The translations under genes and the position numbers were made by a program. The notes under the pieces were generated by a model. It made no database searches. It saw only the letters and a list, made by a program, of their open reading frames with translations, and was not told the DNA's origin. A stretch of 7,816 bases of DNA, taken from NCBI GenBank assembly GCA_947380835.1, contig CANCSL010000048.1, positions 1 through 7,816 on the forward strand. Direction: 5' to 3'. Shown here in pieces: positions 1 through 5,289 of the stretch. How positions within the stretch are numbered: position 1 is the stretch's first letter; each line of letters opens with the position of its first letter. This DNA comes from Actinomycetota bacterium. Its GTDB lineage: Bacteria > Actinomycetota > Actinomycetes > Nanopelagicales > Nanopelagicaceae.

Positions 1-1118
1 CCTTCAGGCTTCCAGATTCCCTTATCGATTAATTCCATGGCGATTACTGGATTAATGGCGGTCTGCCAGACAACGGCTTGGTCGCCGTATTCCTTCATCG
101 ACCAGGCATTATCAACAACGTTATAGATGTAGACGGCCTTTGGTTCGCCCGACTTATCTAGACCCTTGACTAGCGCACCAGCGCACGTTGCGCCCTTCAT
201 GCGCGAGCCCAAAGTCGCAGGATCAGGCAGAGACGCGGCAAGTAAATCTCGTGGTGAAACTTGCAAGCCTTGAACATCGACAATTTCTTTGCGATCCATT
301 CCCAACATATGAATGGTCTTCAAAACCGTAATGAACTGGGCACCAAGACCGTATTTAAAGTTAACTTTCTTGGCATCGATTTTTTGAGGAATCAACACAA
401 CTTCCTCGTGTTCGACGTTGACACATTCGACTGGCCCAATTCCTTCAGGGAAATCGAAGACCTCTAGTTCTGAGAATGGTTCGGTGGTGTACCAACCGCG
501 ACCATCTTCCCAAACGAGTGGGGGATTTAAACATTCTTCGATTGTTGTCCAGATCGAAAATGAAGGTGCAAAGTCATAACCCTCGACGGTGAGATTGGAG
601 CCATCCAGGATGGTCACCGAATCGATCCGAGAGAAAAGTTCGTTGTCAGCATATTTGGCGAAAATATCGCTCATGCCTGGTTCGATGCCGATACCAACCA
701 GCGCATAGATCTCGCGCTCGCACCAGTTCCAGTCACGAGCAAATTGCTCGTCGCCCAGCTTTACGCCAGTTTCGGAATTTGGATAATGCGGATGTGGCCG
801 GGATAGCGACATTGCCATATCTATGTAATTGCGATTTTCGATTTCGCAGGCCAAGAAGATGGGCATGACGAAACGCGGATCAACCGCATTAATCACCACA
901 TCCGGATCTGCCTTGCGAATAAGTTCGCGTAAATCTTCGAGTTCTGCTGCATTAACCATTGCGGCTGAGAAGCGCGGATCTTTAACACGGGCAACTGCTT
1001 CTTCGGCGCGCGGAAGCGACCTATCTGCAATAACCATTGAGGTGATAAATGACCTACGGGACGCGATATTGGCTATCGCACGACCTACTCCACCGGCTCC
1101 TATAACGAGGGCCTTCAT
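1..1118 (-). CDS. Saccharopine dehydrogenase-family NAD(P)-dependent oxidoreductase (3' end cut by window edge)
   Basis: The minus strand encodes 372 codons from ATG at 1118 without a stop before the left edge, so the C-terminus is missing. Family members are about 400 residues, so probably only a few dozen are lost. The N-terminus is a Rossmann fold with the dinucleotide motif GAGGVG at residues 7-12 and an acidic-basic ADR at 31-33 after the second strand. Later segments typical of the family are NAVDPRF (77-83), GIEPGMSDI (144-152), WTTIEECLNPP (190-200) and GIGPVECVNVEHEE (226-239). This matches the saccharopine dehydrogenase NADP-binding and C-terminal domains. Known members oxidise saccharopine in lysine metabolism or reduce carboxynorspermidine-type imines in polyamine synthesis. 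I am sure of the family but not of the substrate. A Shine-Dalgarno GGAG (1128-1131) lies 9 nt before the start and is inside a hairpin. It is cytosolic; no signal peptide or membrane segment is seen. Confidence 0.85.
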   Translation of the reverse strand, partial: MKALVIGAGGVGRAIANIASRRSFITSMVIADRSLPRAEEAVARVKDPRFSAAMVNAAELEDLRELIRKADPDVVINAVDPRFVMPIFLACEIENRNYIDMAMSLSRPHPHYPNSETGVKLGDEQFARDWNWCEREIYALVGIGIEPGMSDIFAKYADNELFSRIDSVTILDGSNLTVEGYDFAPSFSIWTTIEECLNPPLVWEDGRGWYTTEPFSELEVFDFPEGIGPVECVNVEHEEVVLIPQKIDAKKVNFKYGLGAQFITVLKTIHMLGMDRKEIVDVQGLQVSPRDLLAASLPDPATLGSRMKGATCAGALVKGLDKSGEPKAVYIYNVVDNAWSMKEYGDQAVVWQTAINPVIAMELIDKGIWKPE

Positions 1119-1126
1119 TAAAACCA

Positions 1127-1152
1127 ACTCCAAACGAGGTATTTTTTGGAGT
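1127..1152 (-). promoter_or_regulatory. Hairpin covering the ribosome-binding site of the dehydrogenase
   Basis: A perfect 8-bp inverted repeat, ACTCCAAA at 1127-1134 and TTTGGAGT at 1145-1152 on the plus strand, with a 10-nt spacer. In the minus-strand mRNA the downstream arm carries the Shine-Dalgarno GGAG and the upstream arm carries a complementary CTCC. The fold would therefore mask the ribosome-binding site 9 nt before the ATG at 1118. The pairing is seen directly; a regulatory role is inference. Confidence 0.4.
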
Positions 1153-1267
1153 CTAGCCAACGGGAACTTGGTTATTCAAGTCTTTACTAAACTAAAGCCA
1201 TTGATTCCTATATATATTGCAGATATCGCTTATATTTTGGAACTAATCGCCGAATATGTTCAATTTA

Positions 1268-1343
1268 GTCCCAGTAGCTCAGTGGATAGAGCAACCGCCT
1301 CCTAAGCGGTAGGTCGCCGGTTCAACTCCGGCCTGGGACACCA
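1268..1343 (+). tRNA. tRNA-Arg, anticodon CCU
   Basis: A full cloverleaf can be folded by eye. The acceptor stem is GTCCCAG (1268-1274) with CTGGGAC (1333-1339). The D stem is GCTC (1277-1280) with GAGC (1289-1292). The anticodon stem is ACCGC/GCGGT around the loop CTCCTAA (1299-1305), giving anticodon CCT at 1301-1303. The T stem is GCCGG/CCGGC around TTCAACT (1321-1327). Discriminator A1340 is followed by an encoded CCA (1341-1343). Anticodon CCU reads the arginine codon AGG. The tRNA stands alone between the dehydrogenase and the regulator; no integrase or att repeat lies beside it. The upstream region is AT-rich, with a possible -10 TATATT at 1231-1236 but no clear -35. Confidence 0.97.
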
Positions 1344-1351
1344 CCTATGAG

Positions 1352-1374
1352 TGAAGATTACGAAAAAATCTTCA
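1352..1374. terminator. Hairpin between the tRNA and the regulator 3' end (possible bidirectional terminator)
   Basis: A perfect 8-bp stem, TGAAGATT (1352-1359) with AATCTTCA (1367-1374), and a 7-nt loop ACGAAAA. It sits 8 nt after the tRNA CCA end and overlaps the stop codon of the convergent regulator gene. No U-run follows the stem on either strand, so simple intrinsic termination is doubtful. It may only stabilise the 3' ends or help tRNA processing. Confidence 0.35.
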
Positions 1375-1648
1375 GCAGCGAACTAATAGGTTTGCTCGCC
1401 TCTGATGGATGTCGAAATTTAGAACCTGGATTTACTTTGTAACTGTTTCGTCGGCCTACCCGCGTGATTGTCACGTATCCCGCTTCTTCTAAGTCAGCCA
1501 AAATCGCCTGCGCGCTTCGATCCGTAATGCCGACTGCTTCAGCTATATCTCTAATCCGCGATTCTGGAAAGCGATTCAGGTGAATGAGGACGTGACCGTG
1601 GTTAGAGAGGAAGGTCCATTCCCGGCCGGTATCTGCTGTTGGCGTCAT
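1358..1648 (-). CDS. Small winged helix-turn-helix transcriptional regulator
   Basis: A 96-residue protein with a single winged-helix domain. The N-terminus has WTFLSNHGHVLIHL (11-24). The helix-turn-helix is SRIRDIAEAVGITDRSAQAI (30-49), followed by LEEAGYV (53-59) and a basic wing RVGRRNSYKV (63-72). The tail contains FRHPSEA (78-84). This pattern, with its conserved wing and an R-H-P tail, belongs to a MarR-like family of roughly 100-residue regulators common in Actinobacteria, so the protein looks complete. An in-frame TAG (1652-1654) just upstream fixes the ATG at 1648 as the first possible start. No ligand-binding domain is present. The gene is divergent from the bicarbonate permease, with a dyad in the shared 71-bp promoter region, so it probably controls that permease and itself (inference). 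Confidence 0.85.
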   Translation of the reverse strand: MTPTADTGREWTFLSNHGHVLIHLNRFPESRIRDIAEAVGITDRSAQAILADLEEAGYVTITRVGRRNSYKVNPGSKFRHPSEASKPISSLLKIFS

Positions 1649-1654
1649 GAACTA

Positions 1655-1660
1655 AATATA
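1655..1660 (-). promoter_or_regulatory. Candidate extended -10 of the regulator gene, leaderless start
   Basis: On the minus strand TATATT is preceded by TGG, matching an extended -10 (TGnTATAAT-like). It ends 6 nt before the A of the ATG at 1648, so transcription would start at or next to the start codon. No Shine-Dalgarno precedes this ATG, which agrees with a leaderless message, a common arrangement in Actinobacteria. The -35 region would overlap the dyad at 1674-1693. Confidence 0.4.
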
Positions 1661-1668
1661 CCAGCAAT

Positions 1669-1698
1669 TTGACACCTGAAATATAATTCAGGTATTGT
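1669..1698 (+). promoter_or_regulatory. Promoter of the bicarbonate permease gene
   Basis: A consensus -35 TTGACA (1669-1674) is followed after 18 bp by TATTGT (1693-1698), a fair -10. Transcription would begin near 1705, giving a leader of about 15 nt. The ribosome-binding site AAAGGGGG (1708-1715) ends 4 nt before the ATG at 1720. The promoter spacer is almost filled by the dyad listed separately. Confidence 0.6.
1674..1693. promoter_or_regulatory. Operator-like perfect dyad in the permease promoter
   Basis: ACCTGAA (1674-1680) and TTCAGGT (1687-1693) are perfect 7-bp inverted arms with a 6-bp AT-only spacer. The dyad starts in the last base of the -35 and ends in the first base of the -10 of the permease promoter, so a bound dimer would block RNA polymerase. 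It also lies just upstream of the regulator's own -10. The size and position fit a dimeric winged-helix repressor; that the adjacent regulator is the ligand is inference. Confidence 0.6.
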
Positions 1699-1719
1699 AA
1701 TTCGTACAAAGGGGGCCAC

Positions 1720-2685
1720 ATGTCGAGTTCATGGTCATTAGCAAGCAATAACCTTACTTCGGTAGCAGTTCTGGTATTTGTTTTGGGTTTTATCGGTGCA
1801 CGTATCAAGAGCGATGTTCGAATCCCAGATTCGGTGTATCAGATGATTTCCATCTATTTGCTCTTTGGCATCGGGCTCAAAGGCGGGCACGCCCTGAAAT
1901 CGGCAACCTTTGCCACTTTCGCAAAACCAGCCGCGGCAACCCTAATTCTGGGAGTGGTTATTCCAGTGCTGGCGTTCTTGGTCTTGAAGCTCATTCGAAA
2001 GTTAAACGACATCGACCGTGGGGCTATTGCTGCGCACTACGGATCGACCTCGTTGGTGACCTTCTCTGCCGCGCTTTTGTATCTTGAGAACAGCAAGATT
2101 CATGTGGAGGGTTTTGCAACCGCACTCCTCACTCTTCTGGAGATTCCAGGGGTAGTTGTAGGCGTGTATCTAGGGTCTCGCCACAGGGCTAATAAGGTGC
2201 AATGGTCAAAAACGTTCCGAGAGGTTTTGACGGGTAAAACCGTATTGTTGCTTGTGGGTGGATTGGTGATCGGATCGACGACGACGGCAGCCGGATTCCT
2301 AAAAGTTTCACCGTTCTTCATTGACTTGCAAAGTGGTTTTTTAGCTTTGTTCCTTCTTCATCTTGGTTATTTAGCCGGCAGCAACTGGAACGAAATCAAA
2401 AAGGTTGGGCCTTCCGTTGCCTTATTTGGAATTGCCTTTCCCATCTGCTCCGGAGCGCTCGGAGTTGTGGTTGGTCACAGTGTTGGTCTTTCACTCGGCG
2501 GGGCCACAATTCTCGGGGTGTTGTGCGCCAGCGGTTCCTACATTGCCGCTCCGGCCGCGGTATCTGTTGGATTGCCCGAAGCCAATGCGCCATTGGCTCT
2601 GATGTCCAGCATCGGCGTGACATTCCCATTCAATTTAATAGTGGGCATTCCGTTGTATTTGGAAATTGCCAAATACCTTAGCTAA
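1720..2685 (+). CDS. sbtA: SbtA-family sodium-dependent bicarbonate permease
   Basis: A 321-residue polytopic membrane protein with about ten hydrophobic segments in two inverted-repeat halves. Family signatures are AAHYGSTSLVTF (104-115), ASGSYIAAPAA (270-280) and TFPFNLIVGIPLY (301-313). The first two resemble the Ser-rich stretches that bind bicarbonate and Na+ in cyanobacterial SbtA. SbtA imports bicarbonate with Na+ across the inner membrane. Cyanobacterial SbtA is about 370 residues with a longer cytoplasmic linker; here the linker after the fifth helix (about 153-170) is short. No gene for the PII-like partner SbtB follows, so regulation probably rests on the divergent winged-helix protein. 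A good promoter and ribosome-binding site support the ATG at 1720. The family call is strong; bicarbonate as substrate in this organism is inferred from the family. Confidence 0.88.
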   Translation: MSSSWSLASNNLTSVAVLVFVLGFIGARIKSDVRIPDSVYQMISIYLLFGIGLKGGHALKSATFATFAKPAAATLILGVVIPVLAFLVLKLIRKLNDIDRGAIAAHYGSTSLVTFSAALLYLENSKIHVEGFATALLTLLEIPGVVVGVYLGSRHRANKVQWSKTFREVLTGKTVLLLVGGLVIGSTTTAAGFLKVSPFFIDLQSGFLALFLLHLGYLAGSNWNEIKKVGPSVALFGIAFPICSGALGVVVGHSVGLSLGGATILGVLCASGSYIAAPAAVSVGLPEANAPLALMSSIGVTFPFNLIVGIPLYLEIAKYLS

Positions 2686-2693
2686 GCAGACCT

Positions 2694-2930
2694 CTAATTA
2701 GTAAATGCGTAGATCAGCGCAGCCGTGCCAACGATAATCCAAGCGATCCGTACCGCTTTTTTCTGCAATAAAGAGATACCTGCGGGCAAATACGTCATGC
2801 CCAACAAGATCAGTCCGGGAAGAATAATGAGGAGGCTATGGGCGACTACATGTTGATTGCGACGTTGGTAATCCCAATTGATGGCGCCAACTGCGATCAT
2901 CGAGTAAGCCCACATACGGAAGTTATTCAT
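2694..2930 (-). CDS. Small membrane protein of unknown function
   Basis: A 78-residue protein that I do not recognise. Two clear hydrophobic segments lie at about 29-54 and 59-76, joined by a short basic loop (QKK, 56-58). The N-terminal 5-19 is mildly hydrophobic and is followed by a charged stretch, NWDYQRRNQH (18-27). The start is well supported: GAGAGG (2939-2944) lies 8 nt before the ATG at 2930. The gene follows the rhodopsin on the same strand but lies beyond the rhodopsin terminator (2957-2997), so it needs read-through or a promoter hidden in that hairpin region. Its stop lies 8 bp from the stop of the convergent permease gene. It is not SbtB-like. A role with the rhodopsin or the permease is possible only by position. 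Confidence 0.7.
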   Translation of the reverse strand: MNNFRMWAYSMIAVGAINWDYQRRNQHVVAHSLLIILPGLILLGMTYLPAGISLLQKKAVRIAWIIVGTAALIYAFTN

Positions 2931-2956
2931 TTATCAAGCCTCTCTTAAATAATGGC

Positions 2957-2997
2957 AAAAGAAAAGGGGAAGAGCCACGCGGACTTTTCCCCTTTTC
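2957..2997 (-). terminator. Strong intrinsic terminator of the rhodopsin gene
   Basis: A 14-bp stem with one G-T wobble pairs 2961-2974 with 2984-2997 around a 9-nt loop (2975-2983). On the minus strand the stem is followed by TTTT (2957-2960). It begins 12 nt after the rhodopsin stop at 3010-3012. The stem and U-run read correctly for minus-strand transcription. On the plus strand the hairpin is not followed by a U-run. Confidence 0.85.
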
Positions 2998-3009
2998 GCA
3001 TTCAACTTA

Positions 3010-3783
3010 TTAGTGGGTGTCAGCCATTCCTTCAGCTGCGGACTTCATGCGAGCAATCTTCAAGATGGTGAGACCGAATACGCACTTTGCCAAGACGTCT
3101 GCAATTGTGTAACCGATCTGGCGACCTGTGAAGAGATCTGCTGCTTGAGTAGCTGAAGGGTGCTTGATCAAAATTGGTAGCAAGTATGAGATTGGGTATA
3201 CACCCCATGTACCAATCAGAAGAAGACGAAGACGGCTTACGGTTGCGGCTACGCCTTCTGGTTGACGATCTAGAGACTTCGTGAGTTCTACGAAGAGAAC
3301 CTGAAGAATGTAGAGGAACGGAATTGTTGAAAGAATTCCGAAGATAACTTTTGTTCCGTTATTGCTGGAGATTTCGCCAGGGTATCCAAGAATGATCATG
3401 GCTGCAGATGCAGGAACCAAACGGCTAATCAAAGACTTTGATGCTTCTTTTGCAAGTGCGAGAACTGCAATAACTTCTACGAGAAGTAGAGGTACGGTGA
3501 GGATCCAGTCAATGTAGCGGTAAGCCTCGTTGAATGATCCCTGTGCGGTTCCAACAGATACTGCATTCTTCATTGATGACTCGGTGAACGAGTTGAAGAT
3601 TCGGAAGTAGTGATATCCGGCAATGAAAGTAACCATCGAAGACATTACGAGTGCGATGCGGTACTTAGGAAGCACGCGAGACTGGCTTACGAGGGTGAAA
3701 ACGGTGGTAGCAAGCATTGAAATGAGGCCGAAAGAGAAGATGTTGTACAACGAGCTCCATTGGCCGTTTGATAGTTGCAGCAT
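3010..3783 (-). CDS. actR: Actinorhodopsin, light-driven proton pump
   Basis: A 257-residue seven-helix microbial rhodopsin of the xanthorhodopsin-like/actinorhodopsin group, acting in the cytoplasmic membrane. Helices lie roughly at 11-33, 41-63, 87-110, 117-134, 145-166, 182-205 and 222-245. The retinal Schiff-base lysine is K233 in DVLAK, with counter-ion D229. Helix C reads RYIDWILTVPLLLVE (89-103). It gives D92 (proton acceptor), T96 and E103 (donor), the DTE set of outward H+ pumps. H58 matches the histidine that pairs with the acceptor. L100 sits at the spectral-tuning position (proteorhodopsin 105) and predicts green absorption. W193, Y196 and P197 in helix F fit the retinal pocket. 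GGAGG (3794-3798) lies 10 nt before the ATG. Its codons are strongly biased: all 13 Phe are TTC and 10 of 11 Tyr are TAC. This suggests high expression. Terminators on both sides make it a single-gene unit. Confidence 0.96.
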   Translation of the reverse strand: MLQLSNGQWSSLYNIFSFGLISMLATTVFTLVSQSRVLPKYRIALVMSSMVTFIAGYHYFRIFNSFTESSMKNAVSVGTAQGSFNEAYRYIDWILTVPLLLVEVIAVLALAKEASKSLISRLVPASAAMIILGYPGEISSNNGTKVIFGILSTIPFLYILQVLFVELTKSLDRQPEGVAATVSRLRLLLIGTWGVYPISYLLPILIKHPSATQAADLFTGRQIGYTIADVLAKCVFGLTILKIARMKSAAEGMADTH

Positions 3784-3916
3784 CGAGATTGATCCTCCAA
3801 GTTCATCGATCAGATCGTGGAATCCGAGTTGGCTCGGTGTTCTGAATCGTTGCTTAGATTCTTCTGATAATTGGCAGTGTCTGCCACTTGAAAGTGAGGA
3901 TATTTACATTTTTCTC
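3784..3916 (-). promoter_or_regulatory. Rhodopsin leader and promoter region with two dyads
   Basis: The rhodopsin promoter should lie here, since a terminator ends the blh transcript at 3917-3950. No strong promoter is visible. One weak candidate is TTGAGG (3924-3929), 17 bp, TAAATA (3901-3906). A second is TTTCAA (3889-3894) with AATTAT (3868-3873). A perfect 6-bp dyad TGGCAG-TGT-CTGCCA spans 3872-3886 and would sit between the second pair. A smaller hairpin, CCGAG-TTGG-CTCGG, spans 3824-3837 in the probable leader. The Shine-Dalgarno GGAGG is at 3794-3798. The dyads are seen directly; operator or RNA roles are inference. Confidence 0.35.
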
Positions 3917-3950
3917 AAAAAAACCTCAATTTCGGGCGTGAAAATTGGGG
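3917..3950 (-). terminator. Intrinsic terminator of blh
   Basis: On the minus strand CCCCAATTT (3942-3950) pairs with AAATTGAGG (3924-3932), with one C-A mismatch and a 9-nt loop, and is followed by seven U (3917-3923). The stem starts directly after the blh stop codon (3951-3953). It should separate blh transcription from the rhodopsin gene downstream. Confidence 0.75.
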
Positions 3951-4910
3951 TTAACCCCCCGTTGCCCGCAGATCGAAGCGGGCGGTCGAGAGCATGTGCG
4001 GAACAGTAAGAGCCCACACGACCACCAAAGCCGACCAGAGCAGCCCCGATCCAAAGTGGTGTCGGTCAAAGGCCATCAAACCGATGGCCATTGCCGTGGT
4101 GCCGGCAACGGCATAGAGGCCAGGGGTTATTGCCGCTCTGAGAGCCAGCCCAGCCTTGCCGGAAGTAGCCAAGGTTTTGGAGCTCGCCAATTTGGGCACC
4201 AATCGAGCGGTGTGCCGGGCAGCATGCCAAAAGCCGAAGTAGGTAGCAAAGGCCACTAAAGGTGGAGCAGTCAGGGCAAGTGCCACAAGTAGAACCAAAT
4301 CGATTGCAAAATCGAATTTCTTTGAAATGAGTAGGACTAACAGAGAAACGAGTGCGACGCTCAAAGTGACGACTCGTAACGGATCCGAGTGAGACCCAGC
4401 CCAACCTTCGAGTGTCAGGCGAATACGTCCCAAAGCGCTGGCGGATTTTGGATCAGTAAGTGGAAGAAGCACGGGAGCAAAACCGGCAGGTATCGCATAG
4501 ATGCTTTCGATCAACCAGGGGAAATTCGCTGCCTTTGCTGCCGAACGCCATTCATTTCGGAACGAAGCATCCCCGTACCCGAAATGAAGAGAACTCATAA
4601 CGATGACAGCTTGGAATCCATACAAATTCCATTTCGCAATTATCGAACCGGCTAGTACCGCAAGCGCAACGTATCCCGCAATATAAATGTAGAAGCGGCC
4701 GCGTGAAGTCGAAGGAATAGAGATGAGATGATCGATAGCCCCATGTGGAATACCAATCAGCAATCCAACCAGCGCGATGGTAACTTGTATCGATAAATTA
4801 ACCTGTATTCCAGCAATTCGAAGGAGTCCAAAAATAACTATTGTGGCGATTATGGCTCCGCGCGAGAATCGCTCAACCCAGGAAAATACGGTGGGTAGCG
4901 CATCTTTCAT
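3951..4910 (-). CDS. blh: Blh/Brp-family beta-carotene 15,15'-dioxygenase
   Basis: A 319-residue integral membrane enzyme that splits beta-carotene at the central double bond into two retinals, the chromophore for the rhodopsin encoded next to it. The histidine motifs that bind the catalytic iron are all present: GIPHGAIDH (53-61, H56 and H61), SSLHFGYGD (106-114, H109), YFGFWHAARH (224-233, H229 and H233) and VPHML (303-307, H305). Hydrophobic helices surround each motif, as expected for the family, and length is normal for bacterial Blh. The ATG at 4910 has a modest ribosome-binding site, TAAGG, 7 nt upstream. The gene is divergent from crtYc with a 46-bp gap and lies upstream of the rhodopsin on the same strand, with a terminator between. 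It uses codons such as TTT and ATA near its start, unlike the strongly biased rhodopsin gene. Confidence 0.93.
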   Translation of the reverse strand: MKDALPTVFSWVERFSRGAIIATIVIFGLLRIAGIQVNLSIQVTIALVGLLIGIPHGAIDHLISIPSTSRGRFYIYIAGYVALAVLAGSIIAKWNLYGFQAVIVMSSLHFGYGDASFRNEWRSAAKAANFPWLIESIYAIPAGFAPVLLPLTDPKSASALGRIRLTLEGWAGSHSDPLRVVTLSVALVSLLVLLISKKFDFAIDLVLLVALALTAPPLVAFATYFGFWHAARHTARLVPKLASSKTLATSGKAGLALRAAITPGLYAVAGTTAMAIGLMAFDRHHFGSGLLWSALVVVWALTVPHMLSTARFDLRATGG

Positions 4911-4956
4911 GTCGCAACCTTATTTCAACATTCAGAAGCAGGGGAATTGAAATCGC

Positions 4957-5289
4957 ATGGCCCACTTGAGTTACCTCGCCGTCCTAGCCTTCGTGGCGGT
5001 TTGTGCCTTTGGAATCAATCTGGGGTTTCGTCTGCAGATCGGTAAACATTGGCGCGAACTTGTTGTTACTCAAATTGCCATCATCATCATTTATTTGAGT
5101 TGGGATACCTGGGCCATAGCACGAAAGAGTTGGTTCTTTGATGCCCACCAGATTCTAAACTTTAATGTTCTGCCAAAGGTTCCGCTCGAAGAACTGCTCT
5201 TCTTCATTGTGGTGCCAGTGACAACTATTTTGAGTTATCAAGCGCTTCTGAAAATAACTGGGTGGAATCAGAATGAGAGCGCAGGATGA
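4957..5289 (+). CDS. crtYc: Lycopene cyclase subunit CrtYc
   Basis: A 110-residue membrane protein with three hydrophobic segments (about 3-24, 34-53 and 80-99). It carries the hallmark of heterodimeric lycopene cyclases: a WDTWAIARKSWFFD stretch (49-62) followed by PLEELLFF (76-83), where the Glu pair belongs to the proposed active site. With CrtYd it forms the two-subunit cyclase that turns lycopene into beta-carotene (Gram-positive and Thermus-type, related to the fungal and archaeal fused forms). AGGGGA (4940-4945) is a ribosome-binding site with a rather long 11-nt spacing to the ATG. The stop overlaps the crtYd start as ATGA, so the subunits are translationally coupled. The gene is divergent from blh, whose enzyme uses the product. 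Cyclisation chemistry (beta versus epsilon ring) is not decided by sequence, but beta is expected since Blh needs beta-carotene. Confidence 0.9.
   Translation: MAHLSYLAVLAFVAVCAFGINLGFRLQIGKHWRELVVTQIAIIIIYLSWDTWAIARKSWFFDAHQILNFNVLPKVPLEELLFFIVVPVTTILSYQALLKITGWNQNESAG

Noticed and set aside
1158..1174. Short inverted repeat ACTTG/CAAGT upstream of the dehydrogenase
   Set aside because: Only 5-bp arms in AT-rich DNA, expected by chance and without a supporting promoter position.
829..1305. 158-codon plus-strand open frame over the dehydrogenase start and tRNA
   Set aside because: It is antisense to a clear saccharopine dehydrogenase-family gene and runs into the tRNA; the predicted protein is low-complexity Ser/Arg/Ala with no recognisable domain.
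1268..1343. tRNA-Arg as an integration site of a genomic island
   Set aside because: No integrase, no direct repeat of the tRNA 3' end elsewhere in the window, and flanking genes look like ordinary chromosomal genes.
3623..4259. Two plus-strand open frames across the rhodopsin start and blh end
   Set aside because: They oppose well-supported genes and cross the blh terminator and rhodopsin leader; the translations resemble no protein family.
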